DNA of 5,495 bases. It comes from Campylobacterales bacterium (lineage in GTDB: Bacteria > Campylobacterota > Campylobacteria > Campylobacterales > Arcobacteraceae). Made by a program: the position numbers and the translations under genes. The stretch covers positions 1 to 5,495 of the forward strand of contig JAMOPZ010000468.1 of assembly GCA_027064245.1 (NCBI GenBank). Reading direction: 5' to 3'. Shown one piece after another: positions 1-5,495 of the stretch. Within the stretch, counting starts at the first letter, position 1, and every line of letters starts with the position of its first letter. A model generated the notes under the pieces. The model worked only from the letters and a program-made list of their open reading frames with translations, was not told the origin of the DNA and made no database searches.

Positions 1-1
1 T

Positions 2-628
2 ACATCTGATACATCTGATACTGAAGATACAGATACAGAAAATGGTATAGGTGGAACATTGATTGAAGTTGATAGTTCATTGTTTGATAATAGTGAAGAT
101 GATACTAGTGATAGTACAAATGAAGTAGATCAAGATAGTTCTTCTGATATGTCAGAAGAGGTTGATGTAGGAACTGTGGATGATAATAGTGATATAGATG
201 AAAGTACAGCAGATGCAGATACTACATCATCAGCAGTAGAAGATAGTAGTGTAGATGATAGTAGTGATATATCAGATGCTAGTGATACAGATAGTTTTTC
301 ATTTGATTTTGATAATATTGATTTAAATCTAGATAATGCTGGTGATGATACACCATTATCTGATATTAATAGTATTGATATCAGTGATACTGGAGATACT
401 TCAATTGATATAGGTGATGTGATGGATATGACAGGTTCTGATACTACACTTACAATATTAGGTGGAGAGGAAGATACTGTATCATTAGCAGATAGTTTTG
501 TAGAAACAGGAACTACTGAGGCGGATGATAGTGGAACATCATTTACAACATTTAGTTGTGATACTGGTGGAGCAGAAGAGGTTGCAAATCTTTTAATTGA
601 TAATAATGTACAAGTAGATCAGTCTTAA
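2..628 (+). CDS. C-terminal part of a large acidic Asp/Ser/Thr-rich protein, probably a type I-secreted surface adhesin (5' end outside window)
   Basis: The reading frame is open to the left edge, so this is only the last 208 residues of a longer protein. A TTG at 59 is in frame but has no reason to be the true start. The first ~110 visible residues are low-complexity and acidic, built from DTSD, DSSD, VDDSSD and similar units. Asp is written almost always as GAT. At the very left edge a 9-base unit coding Thr-Ser-Asp repeats in tandem. The final ~75 residues change character, with an element DVMDMTGSDTTLTILGG, then DTVSLADSF, and an end LLIDNNVQVDQS. From memory this resembles the C-terminal end module of large type I-secreted adhesins and RTX/Ig-like repeat proteins of marine proteobacteria, which carries the uncleaved export signal. 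No membrane segment or LPXTG-type anchor is visible. A single Cys occurs near the end. The secreted-adhesin role is inference; the coding call and the acidic, repetitive nature are seen directly. Confidence 0.75.
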   Translation, partial: TSDTSDTEDTDTENGIGGTLIEVDSSLFDNSEDDTSDSTNEVDQDSSSDMSEEVDVGTVDDNSDIDESTADADTTSSAVEDSSVDDSSDISDASDTDSFSFDFDNIDLNLDNAGDDTPLSDINSIDISDTGDTSIDIGDVMDMTGSDTTLTILGGEEDTVSLADSFVETGTTEADDSGTSFTTFSCDTGGAEEVANLLIDNNVQVDQS

Positions 629-638
629 GCTGATCTAC
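614..638 (+). terminator. 9-bp perfect hairpin across the stop codon of the acidic protein gene; possible terminator
   Basis: The arms GTAGATCAG (614-622) and CTGATCTAC (630-638) are perfect inverted repeats around a 7-base loop that contains the TAA stop (626-628). The stem is the strongest hairpin I saw in the window and sits exactly between two transcription units. No T-tract follows it on either strand (A-rich on the plus side), so it is not a standard intrinsic terminator. It may instead help stop transcription with other factors or protect the 3' end of the mRNA. Confidence 0.4.
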
Positions 639-649
639 AAAAAATATTA

Positions 650-677
650 TTAAACCAAAATTAACTGGATTTATAAT
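650..677 (+). promoter_or_regulatory. Likely sigma-70-type promoter of purT
   Basis: A perfect TATAAT -10 box lies at 672-677. With 16-bp spacing, TTAAAC (650-655) is a weak -35 candidate. A weak or missing -35 is common in Campylobacterota. Transcription would begin near 684, giving a leader of about 23 bases before the purT start. The position just after the hairpin that ends the upstream gene supports purT being its own unit. Confidence 0.5.
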
Positions 678-695
678 AAAATTAGTAAAAAATTT

Positions 696-700
696 AAGGA
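696..700 (+). promoter_or_regulatory. purT: Shine-Dalgarno AAGGA that sets the TTG start of purT
   Basis: AAGGA is followed by six bases and then TTG at 707. An in-frame TAA at 701-703 rules out any earlier start. The next in-frame ATG (749) would remove 14 residues just before the [11 protein letters not shown] motif, whereas the E. coli enzyme has 15 residues there, so TTG 707 is preferred. Confidence 0.75.
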
Positions 701-706
701 TAAAAA

Positions 707-1876
707 TTGAAATTTACAGCACCATTGAAAAGTAATAGTATAAAAATAATGCTACTAGGTAGTGGAGAGTTAGGTAAGGAGGTAGTTATTGAAGCACAGC
801 GATTAGGTGTGCAAACAGTAGCTGTTGATTCTTATGCAAATGCACCAGCTCATCTTGTAGCAAATAAAGCATATGTAATAGATATGAAAAATGAAGATGA
901 AATTTTAGATGTTATTCGTACTGAAAAACCAGATTTTGTACTTCCTGAAGTTGAAGCTATATCTATATCTGCTTTGTTTAAAGCTCAAGAAGAGGGATTT
1001 CATATTATACCAAATGCAGATGCAGTTAATAAAACTATGAATAGAAAAAATATTAGAGTTTTTGCTTGTGAAGAGCTAGGACTTAGTGCTAGTGGATATG
1101 AGTTTGTTACTACTTATGAAGAGTTACAAAAAGCTGCTAAAAATATAGGTTTTCCATGTGTGATTAAACCTGTTATGAGTAGTAGTGGACATGGACAAAG
1201 TATAGCAAAATCTAAAAAAGATCTAAAAAAATCTTGGGAGATAGCAAAAGAAGCAAGAGGTGATGCAAGTGAACTTATAGTAGAAGAGTTTATTAACTTT
1301 GATTATGAAATTACATTATTAACTGCAAGAAATGAAACAGGAACTACTTTTTGTGAACCAATAGGACATATCCAAAAAGATGGTGATTATATATTCTCTT
1401 GGCAACCTATGAAAATGAGTAAAAAAGCAAAACAACGATCTATAGATATTGCACAAAAAATTACAGATGGATTAGGTGGGCGAGGTATATTTGGTGTTGA
1501 GCTTTTTGTAAAAGGTGATGATGTATATTTTTCTGAAGTATCTCCTAGACCTCATGATACTGGTATGGTTACACTTATTACTCAATCTCAAAGTGAATTT
1601 GCACTACATTTAAGAGCAGTTTTGGGTCTTCCTCTTGATTTTATCACTTATGGGGCAGGGGCTAGTGCAGCATATAAATCAACAACAGATACTTTTACTC
1701 CAATACTTAATGTAGATGATTCTATTTTTACTAAAAATTCATTTGTAAGGATCTTTGGTAAACCTCAAACTCATAAAGGAAGACGAATGGCAGTAGCTTT
1801 AACATTTGATAAAAAAAGTTCAAAAAAAGCTTTAAATAGTGCTAGAAAACTAATTAAAAAGATTACAGAACAATAA
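707..1876 (+). CDS. purT: Formate-dependent phosphoribosylglycinamide formyltransferase 2 (PurT)
   Basis: PurT makes formyl-GAR from GAR, formate and ATP in the third step of purine synthesis, in the cytoplasm and without formyl-tetrahydrofolate. The 389 residues match the family length (392 in E. coli) and align almost end to end from memory. The N-terminal fold carries [11 protein letters not shown] (15-25) and PEVEAI (80-85, with E81 for GAR binding). The ATP-grasp domain carries [12 protein letters not shown] (154-165), [15 protein letters not shown] (192-206), the Mg-binding glutamates E265 (FGVELFV) and E277 ([12 protein letters not shown]), and D284. The C-terminal part has K352 and the R359-R360 pair, matching the substrate phosphate-binding residues of the E. 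coli enzyme. One difference is H162 where E. coli has Lys163. The TTG start has a good ribosome site. The gene appears monocistronic and converges with the asparaginase-domain gene, with 8 bp between the stops. Confidence 0.97.
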   Translation: MKFTAPLKSNSIKIMLLGSGELGKEVVIEAQRLGVQTVAVDSYANAPAHLVANKAYVIDMKNEDEILDVIRTEKPDFVLPEVEAISISALFKAQEEGFHIIPNADAVNKTMNRKNIRVFACEELGLSASGYEFVTTYEELQKAAKNIGFPCVIKPVMSSSGHGQSIAKSKKDLKKSWEIAKEARGDASELIVEEFINFDYEITLLTARNETGTTFCEPIGHIQKDGDYIFSWQPMKMSKKAKQRSIDIAQKITDGLGGRGIFGVELFVKGDDVYFSEVSPRPHDTGMVTLITQSQSEFALHLRAVLGLPLDFITYGAGASAAYKSTTDTFTPILNVDDSIFTKNSFVRIFGKPQTHKGRRMAVALTFDKKSSKKALNSARKLIKKITEQ

Positions 1877-1890
1877 AATAAAATTTATTG
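1871..1890. repeat. Short AT-only inverted repeat joining two convergent stop codons; weak terminator candidate
   Basis: CAATAAA (1871-1877) and TTTATTG (1884-1890) form a 7-bp stem with a 6-base loop. The stop codons of purT (1874-1876) and the minus-strand gene (1885-1887) lie in its arms. A position between convergent genes suits a shared terminator, but the stem is almost all A-T and could arise by chance in such AT-rich DNA. A second weak inverted repeat, CAAAAA/TTTTTG (1899-1914), is followed by a T-rich stretch and could end purT transcripts inside the neighbouring gene. Confidence 0.25.
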
Positions 1891-2382
1891 AGATAATTCA
1901 AAAATCCCTTTTTGCTTATTTTTTATAAGTTTTTTAAAATTTTTAATATATCCATGCATAGATATATAAATATCTTTTTTATTGTTTTGTTGCATAAAAC
2001 CACAAGCAAATGATAAATTTGCTGTGGCTTCTATAGGATTGATACTAAAAGGTATCATAGATCCTGTTAATATAATAGTTTTATCTTTTATATATTTATC
2101 TAAAAAATATGCCGTTTTATCCATGGTATCTGTGCCATGAATAACAATAATCTTATTGTATTTTGATTTTTTTATTATTTTTAAAAGTTTTTTGCGATCT
2201 TTTTTTGTAATATCTAAACTATCTTTATTGATTATTGTTTTTAGGTGATAATTTTGTATTTTTGTATTTTTTAAAATAGTTTTTATAGAATTTGAATTTT
2301 TATCAATATCTAGGTTTCCTGTTAGGGGATTGTATATTTTGTTAAATGTTCCTCCTGTACTTATAAGTAAAATGGTATTCAT
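1885..2382 (-). CDS. Short asparaginase-domain protein (N-terminal catalytic domain only)
   Basis: The protein has 165 residues and covers only the N-terminal domain of the L-asparaginase/glutaminase family; full enzymes are about 330-350 residues. It has the first active-site motif ISTGGTFNK (7-15, nucleophile T12), KDSLDIT (53-59, substrate-binding Ser55), and the second active-site motif HGTDTMDKTA (82-91, T84-D85). These are followed by ILTGSMIPF (104-112) and a C-terminal KNKQKGIFE. As I recall, stand-alone proteins of this length with KDSLD and a closing G-x-FE are a recurring bacterial family, so this is probably full length for its type and not a broken gene. The catalytic Lys of the E. 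coli AnsB triad is not obvious at the expected place (ungapped alignment gives N133; K135-K136 are close). Asparagine hydrolysis is therefore likely in chemistry but unproven. No signal peptide is seen, so it should be cytoplasmic. AAGGAA lies about 10 bases before the ATG. The gene is divergent from the regulator gene. Confidence 0.85.
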   Translation of the reverse strand: MNTILLISTGGTFNKIYNPLTGNLDIDKNSNSIKTILKNTKIQNYHLKTIINKDSLDITKKDRKKLLKIIKKSKYNKIIVIHGTDTMDKTAYFLDKYIKDKTIILTGSMIPFSINPIEATANLSFACGFMQQNNKKDIYISMHGYIKNFKKLIKNKQKGIFELSQ

Positions 2383-2401
2383 AAATATAGTTTCCTTTCA
2401 G

Positions 2402-2429
2402 TTGTTAATTATCTTATATATGCTATTAT
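2402..2429 (+). promoter_or_regulatory. Likely extended -10 promoter of the REC-GGDEF-EAL operon
   Basis: TTGTTA (2402-2407), a 16-bp spacer and TATTAT (2424-2429) preceded by TGC make a reasonable extended -10 promoter. Transcription would begin near 2436, about 24 bases before the ATG. Just downstream, overlapping palindromes AAAGCTTT (2437-2444) and CTTTAAAG (2441-2448) lie at the expected start of the transcript. They could be an operator but are also cheap in AT-rich DNA. AAGAG at 2446-2450 is the probable ribosome site. Confidence 0.5.
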
Positions 2430-2430
2430 A
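2425..2430 (-). promoter_or_regulatory. Likely -10 box of the asparaginase-domain gene, shared with the divergent promoter
   Basis: Read on the minus strand this is a perfect TATAAT, located about 43 bases before the gene's ATG. It occupies almost the same bases as the plus-strand TATTAT box. I found no good -35 match at 16-17 bp upstream, so the call rests on the -10 box and its position in the 77-bp divergent gap. Confidence 0.45.
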
Positions 2431-2459
2431 CATGAAAAAGCTTTAAAGAGAAAAACATT

Positions 2460-4085
2460 ATGAATGAAGATGTATTAAAATTAAAAGAGATTACGGTCTT
2501 ATATTGTGAAGATGAAGCAAATTTACGAGAAGTAACAGGTGGTATTCTTATCTCCTTTACAAAAAAACAATTTATTTGTGAAGATGGATTGGAAGGTTTA
2601 GAAACTTTTAAGAAATATCAAAATGAGATAGATCTGATTATTACAGATGTTAATATGCCAAATATGACAGGTCTTGAGATGGCAAAAGAGATTAAAGCTA
2701 TAAATGTAGATATTCCTATTATTGTAGCTACTGCATTTTCAAATTCTGAATATTTACTTGAAGCGATAGATTTAGGTATTGATAAATATGTATTAAAACC
2801 TGTAAATATAAAAAAACTTTTAGATGTAATGTCAAAATCACTTCTTTACCATGAATTAAGAGATCTGTATTCTGATAATTTAACACATTTAAAAAATAGA
2901 AATGCTCTTTTAAGAGATATGAAAAAGAAACAAGGTATGACAACATTAGCATTGTTAGATATAGATAATTTTTCAGTGTTAAATGATTTGTATGGGGAAG
3001 AAAATGGTGATACTATTTTGATACAATTTACACAAGAATTACAAAAAGTATTTAAAAAACCAGAATATAATATTTATAGAGTTGGTGCTGATAAATTTAT
3101 AGTGTTAGCTTGTAATGATTCTGTATTAACTACTGATTTAGAAAATTTATCTAAAAAATTTACTACATATATGGATCATTTTGAGATTGTACTTCCTGAA
3201 GATAGTATAAATATATCATTTACTATAGGAATTGCTAGTTGTGATGATGGAAGAGGGTATGATTATGTTCAACGAATTGTACAAAAAGCAAAAAAACAAT
3301 TTATTCAGATATTAACATATGATGAAACAAATGTACTAGAAAAGAATGATTATAAAGAAAATATAAAATGGATTAAAAAATTAAAAAATGGTTTAGAAAG
3401 TGGAAATTTTCAACCATATTTTCAACCAATAGTAGATGCTACAACTCAACAAATTTATAAATATGAAGCATTAGTAAGATATATTGAGGATGATGGTACA
3501 GAAATACCTCCATATAAATTTTTACCTATTGCAAAAAAAGCAAAATTGTATCCAGTGATTATAAAAGTGATGCTTCAAAGTGTAGTAGATGTAATAAAAG
3601 ATAAAAAAATACGAGTTGCTGTAAATGTTTCTTTTGAAGATATAATAAATAAAGATACAAGAAATTTTATTACAGAAGTATTAAGCAATAATCTTGAAGA
3701 AGCAAAATTAATAGATTTTGAGATATTGGAAAGTGAAGAGATAGAAGACTTTGAACTTGTAAAAGATTTTATTACTAATATTAAACAATATGGATGTAAT
3801 ATAGGTGTAGATGATTTTGGTGCAGGATATTCTAATTTTAATATGTTAGAGGCATTAAATATTGATTTTGTAAAAATAGATGGAAGCTTAATAAAAGATA
3901 TTGATACTTTACCAAAACAAGCATTAATTGTAGAGACAATTTCAATATTTTGTCAAAAATTAGGTGTTAAAACTGTAGCAGAATATGTATGTAGTCAAAA
4001 TATTTATGAAACAACAAGGGATCTTAATATAGATTATATGCAAGGATATTATTTTAGTAAGCCTATATCAAAAAGTGAGTTATAA
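2460..4085 (+). CDS. Response regulator with degenerate GGDEF and intact EAL domain: probable cyclic-di-GMP phosphodiesterase
   Basis: The 541-residue protein has three domains. REC (about 8-128) is complete: acidic pair D18-E19, phosphoacceptor D63 in ITDVNMP, T91, and K113-P114. The GGDEF domain (about 138-285) keeps DIDNFSVLND (167-176) but its signature is GADKF (209-213), with Lys in place of the conserved Glu. There is also no RxxD inhibitory site upstream, so cyclase activity is unlikely and it may only bind GTP. The EAL domain (about 305-541) has EALVR (336-340), N389, E421 in EILE, DDFGAGYSNF (451-460), K472, E508 and Q528. This is the full metal and catalytic set, so hydrolysis of c-di-GMP to pGpG is expected. 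No membrane segments are present. A partner histidine kinase is implied but is not in the window. It heads a probable operon with tlyA (5-bp gap) and the TPR-protease gene. The three-domain assignment is firm; enzyme activity is inferred from residues. Confidence 0.95.
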   Translation: MNEDVLKLKEITVLYCEDEANLREVTGGILISFTKKQFICEDGLEGLETFKKYQNEIDLIITDVNMPNMTGLEMAKEIKAINVDIPIIVATAFSNSEYLLEAIDLGIDKYVLKPVNIKKLLDVMSKSLLYHELRDLYSDNLTHLKNRNALLRDMKKKQGMTTLALLDIDNFSVLNDLYGEENGDTILIQFTQELQKVFKKPEYNIYRVGADKFIVLACNDSVLTTDLENLSKKFTTYMDHFEIVLPEDSINISFTIGIASCDDGRGYDYVQRIVQKAKKQFIQILTYDETNVLEKNDYKENIKWIKKLKNGLESGNFQPYFQPIVDATTQQIYKYEALVRYIEDDGTEIPPYKFLPIAKKAKLYPVIIKVMLQSVVDVIKDKKIRVAVNVSFEDIINKDTRNFITEVLSNNLEEAKLIDFEILESEEIEDFELVKDFITNIKQYGCNIGVDDFGAGYSNFNMLEALNIDFVKIDGSLIKDIDTLPKQALIVETISIFCQKLGVKTVAEYVCSQNIYETTRDLNIDYMQGYYFSKPISKSEL

Positions 4086-4090
4086 TATCT

Positions 4091-4813
4091 TTGAGATTAG
4101 ATCTGTATCTTAAAAATAATTGTGGTATTCAAAGTAGAAACAAAGCTGCAGAGCTTATAAAAGCAAAAAAAGTTTTAGTAAATGGTGTTTTAATATTAAA
4201 ATCATCATATATAGTAGGTGAAGAAGATAGAGTAAATATACAAGAAGATCAATTTTTTGTAAGTAGAGCTGCTTATAAATTAAAATATTTTTTAGAAGAA
4301 TATAATATAGATATAAAAAATAGTGATGCATTAGATATAGGTTCATCAACAGGTGGATTTACACAAATATTACTTCAAAATAATATTAAAAGTATCACTT
4401 GTGTAGATGTAGGATCAAATCAACTTCATAAGATACTAAGAGATGATAAAAGAATAATAGTAAAAGAAAATACAGATATAAGAAAATTTTATCCATCAAA
4501 AAGTTATGATCTTATTACTTGTGATGTATCTTTTATATCTATTTTAACAATTCTTAATGATATAGATAGATTAGCAGCACAAAAAATAATTATACTTTAT
4601 AAGCCTCAATTTGAAGTAGGTAAAAATATAAAGCGTGATAGTAAAGGTGTAGTAAAAGATGCAGTTGTAATAAAAAAACAAAGAGATCTATTTTTAAGAC
4701 AAACAAAAGAGTTAAAATGGACACTACAATATTCATCAATAAGTAAATTATCAGGGAAGCAAGGGAATGTGGAAGAACTTTTTTATTTTATATCTAGTAG
4801 CAAATCTTTATAG
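4091..4813 (+). CDS. tlyA: TlyA-family rRNA (cytidine-2'-O)-methyltransferase
   Basis: TlyA transfers methyl from S-adenosylmethionine to the 2'-OH of cytidine in rRNA. The short type I form, as described for Campylobacter jejuni, acts on C1920 of 23S rRNA and affects capreomycin susceptibility. Residues 1-60 are an S4 RNA-binding domain (MRLDLYLKNN, SRNKAAELIKAKKVLVNG). The rest is an FtsJ-like methyltransferase, with SRAAYKL (58-64), SAM-binding motif ALDIGSSTGGFT (80-91), CDVSFIS (144-150), YKPQFEVGK (170-178) and GNVEEL (225-230). The catalytic K-D-K-E set maps to K63, D145, K171 and E228. At 240 residues it fits type I, without the extensions of the mycobacterial type II enzyme. An in-frame TGA at 4076 leaves TTG 4091 as the only start. 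AGTGAG about 11 bases upstream is a weak ribosome site, and the start is 5 bp after the regulator's stop, suggesting translational coupling. In many relatives tlyA is followed by ribF, which is not the case here. Confidence 0.95.
   Translation: MRLDLYLKNNCGIQSRNKAAELIKAKKVLVNGVLILKSSYIVGEEDRVNIQEDQFFVSRAAYKLKYFLEEYNIDIKNSDALDIGSSTGGFTQILLQNNIKSITCVDVGSNQLHKILRDDKRIIVKENTDIRKFYPSKSYDLITCDVSFISILTILNDIDRLAAQKIIILYKPQFEVGKNIKRDSKGVVKDAVVIKKQRDLFLRQTKELKWTLQYSSISKLSGKQGNVEELFYFISSSKSL
4753..4757 (+). promoter_or_regulatory. Shine-Dalgarno AGGGA for the TPR-protease gene, inside tlyA
   Basis: AGGGA is 9 bases before ATG 4767, an ideal distance. A second AGGGA (4762-4766) abuts the ATG and is too close to function. 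An in-frame TAA at 4740 and the lack of other start codons between them make ATG 4767 the first and best start. Confidence 0.65.
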
Positions 4814-5495
4814 TAATACTCTTGAAACTATTGATAATGCAGATATAGCATTTGCAAGGTACAATTATATAAAAGCGATAAAATTATATGAAAAAGTATT
4901 AAAAATTGATAAAAATAATGAATCTGTAAGATTGAAACTTATAAGTTGTTATATAAAATTAGGAAATAATTTTAAAAAAGTAAATAATTTTGAAAAATCA
5001 CTTTATTGGTACAAAAAAGCTTTGTATAAAAATAGCTTAAGTGTAAAATTAAAAATAGCATCAGTTTATAAAAAACAAGCAAAATTATATATAAGAGTAA
5101 AAAAGTATAAAAAAGCTTTATTGTTATATCAAAAAGCTTTAAAATTAGGTGATAAAAAAGTAAAAAGAGATATAAAAAAACTTAAAAGAGTATTAGTTCA
5201 TAAAAAAAAGCTTAAAAATGATTCAAGAAAACTAGTATCATCATTACAAATACCTTGGACTCAAGCTGTAGGAAGAGTTATTATCCCAACAAAGCTTACT
5301 TTTGTAACAAAAAAAAGATATAGAACAAAATATAAAAAATGTTCTTCAAGTTTAGTAGATGATGGAACCCATAGTAGTTTACGAGTTGTACTTACAGCAT
5401 CTCATTGTCTAAAAGGGTATGATAAAGATGCTGGTTTTTTAAGATATATTATAAAAACATCATCAAATGATATGATACAAAAATATTTGTCTATT
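4767..5495 (+). CDS. Predicted exported TPR protein with a trypsin-like serine protease domain (3' end outside window)
   Basis: The frame is open for 243 codons to the right edge without a stop. The start overlaps the end of tlyA by 47 bp. Residues 1-17 look like a signal peptide: Lys3, then hydrophobic FFILYLVANLY, with possible cleavage near S16. Residues ~24-135 hold about three Lys-rich TPR-like repeats. Their best-marked units are YIKAIKLYEKVLKID (34-48), FEKSLYWYKKALYKN (75-89) and YKKALLLYQKALKLG (114-128). A basic linker follows. From ~165 the sequence resembles the start of a chymotrypsin-fold (S1) protease. CSSSLV (192-197) stands for the usual CGGSLI. VLTASHC (208-214) contains the catalytic His213 and a Cys that would pair with Cys192, the equivalent of the 42-58 disulfide of trypsin. 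Catalytic Asp and Ser would lie beyond the window, so activity cannot be judged. An exported, disulfide-bearing protease would act in the periplasm or outside. The TPRs probably bind a partner or substrate. Substrate unknown. Confidence 0.8.
   Translation, partial: MWKNFFILYLVANLYSNTLETIDNADIAFARYNYIKAIKLYEKVLKIDKNNESVRLKLISCYIKLGNNFKKVNNFEKSLYWYKKALYKNSLSVKLKIASVYKKQAKLYIRVKKYKKALLLYQKALKLGDKKVKRDIKKLKRVLVHKKKLKNDSRKLVSSLQIPWTQAVGRVIIPTKLTFVTKKRYRTKYKKCSSSLVDDGTHSSLRVVLTASHCLKGYDKDAGFLRYIIKTSSNDMIQKYLSI

Noticed and set aside
59..61. TTG as the start of the acidic protein
   Set aside because: The same frame stays open upstream to the window edge with the same acidic repeat composition, and no Shine-Dalgarno sequence precedes it, so the gene is cut by the window.
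2..300. Short direct repeats at the left edge as a CRISPR array or non-coding satellite
   Set aside because: The repeats are in-frame codon runs for Asp, Ser and Thr without spacers of constant length, so they are explained by low-complexity protein.
1915..1929. CTTAT...ATAAG inverted repeat with a T-run, possible terminator
   Set aside because: It has only a 5-bp A-T-rich stem inside the coding region of the minus-strand gene, and many such repeats occur by chance at this base composition.
1885..2382. Asparaginase gene broken by an early stop
   Set aside because: The short protein has an ending (G-x-FE) that matches, as I recall, the normal end of stand-alone short asparaginase-domain proteins. 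The DNA after the stop is purT, with no remnant of a C-terminal domain.
2728..2952. 74-codon open frame on the minus strand inside the regulator gene
   Set aside because: It lies wholly within a gene with complete domain motifs on the other strand. Its Leu/Tyr-rich product is what antisense AT-rich coding DNA gives, and it has no family resemblance.
4155..4349. 64-codon open frame on the minus strand inside tlyA, rich in Leu and Tyr, like a membrane peptide
   Set aside because: It is antisense to the S4 and SAM-binding regions of tlyA. The composition follows from reversed Lys/Asn/Asp codons and no ribosome site stands out.

Overview
The window is very AT-rich. It uses TTG as well as ATG starts and has short intergenic gaps. 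The genes it carries (purT, a short stand-alone asparaginase-domain protein, a REC-GGDEF-EAL regulator, a short type I-like tlyA) fit a Campylobacterota (epsilonproteobacterial) chromosome, perhaps Arcobacter- or Sulfurimonas-like. That placement comes from gene style and composition, not from a database comparison.

Layout, left to right. (1) The 3' end of a large, strongly acidic Asp/Ser/Thr-rich protein enters from the left edge and stops at 628. Its last ~75 residues resemble the C-terminal end module of type I-secreted adhesin/RTX-like proteins. A 9-bp perfect hairpin spans its stop codon. (2) purT (707-1876) is complete, starts at TTG behind a clear Shine-Dalgarno sequence, and has its own likely promoter. 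(3) A short asparaginase-domain gene lies convergently on the minus strand (1885-2382). (4) A 77-bp divergent intergenic region (2383-2459) contains a -10 element readable on both strands. (5) A plus-strand, operon-like run follows: a REC/degenerate-GGDEF/EAL response regulator (2460-4085), then tlyA (4091-4813, 5-bp gap), then a gene starting at 4767, inside tlyA, that runs off the right edge. This last gene encodes a predicted exported protein with TPR-like repeats followed by the start of a trypsin-like serine protease domain. It is easy to miss because it is open at the right edge and overlaps tlyA by 47 bp.

Function. PurT is purine biosynthesis housekeeping and TlyA is rRNA modification. 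The regulator is predicted to degrade cyclic-di-GMP: all EAL catalytic residues are present, while its GGDEF motif is GADKF and should not make the dinucleotide. The surface-protein end, the c-di-GMP phosphodiesterase and the secreted protease all fall within 5.5 kb. A functional link between them (control of surface adhesion) is possible but speculative.

No RNA gene, CRISPR array, insertion sequence or defence system was seen. The least ordinary items are the TPR-protease overlapping tlyA, the acidic secreted-protein C-terminus, and the bidirectional promoter.
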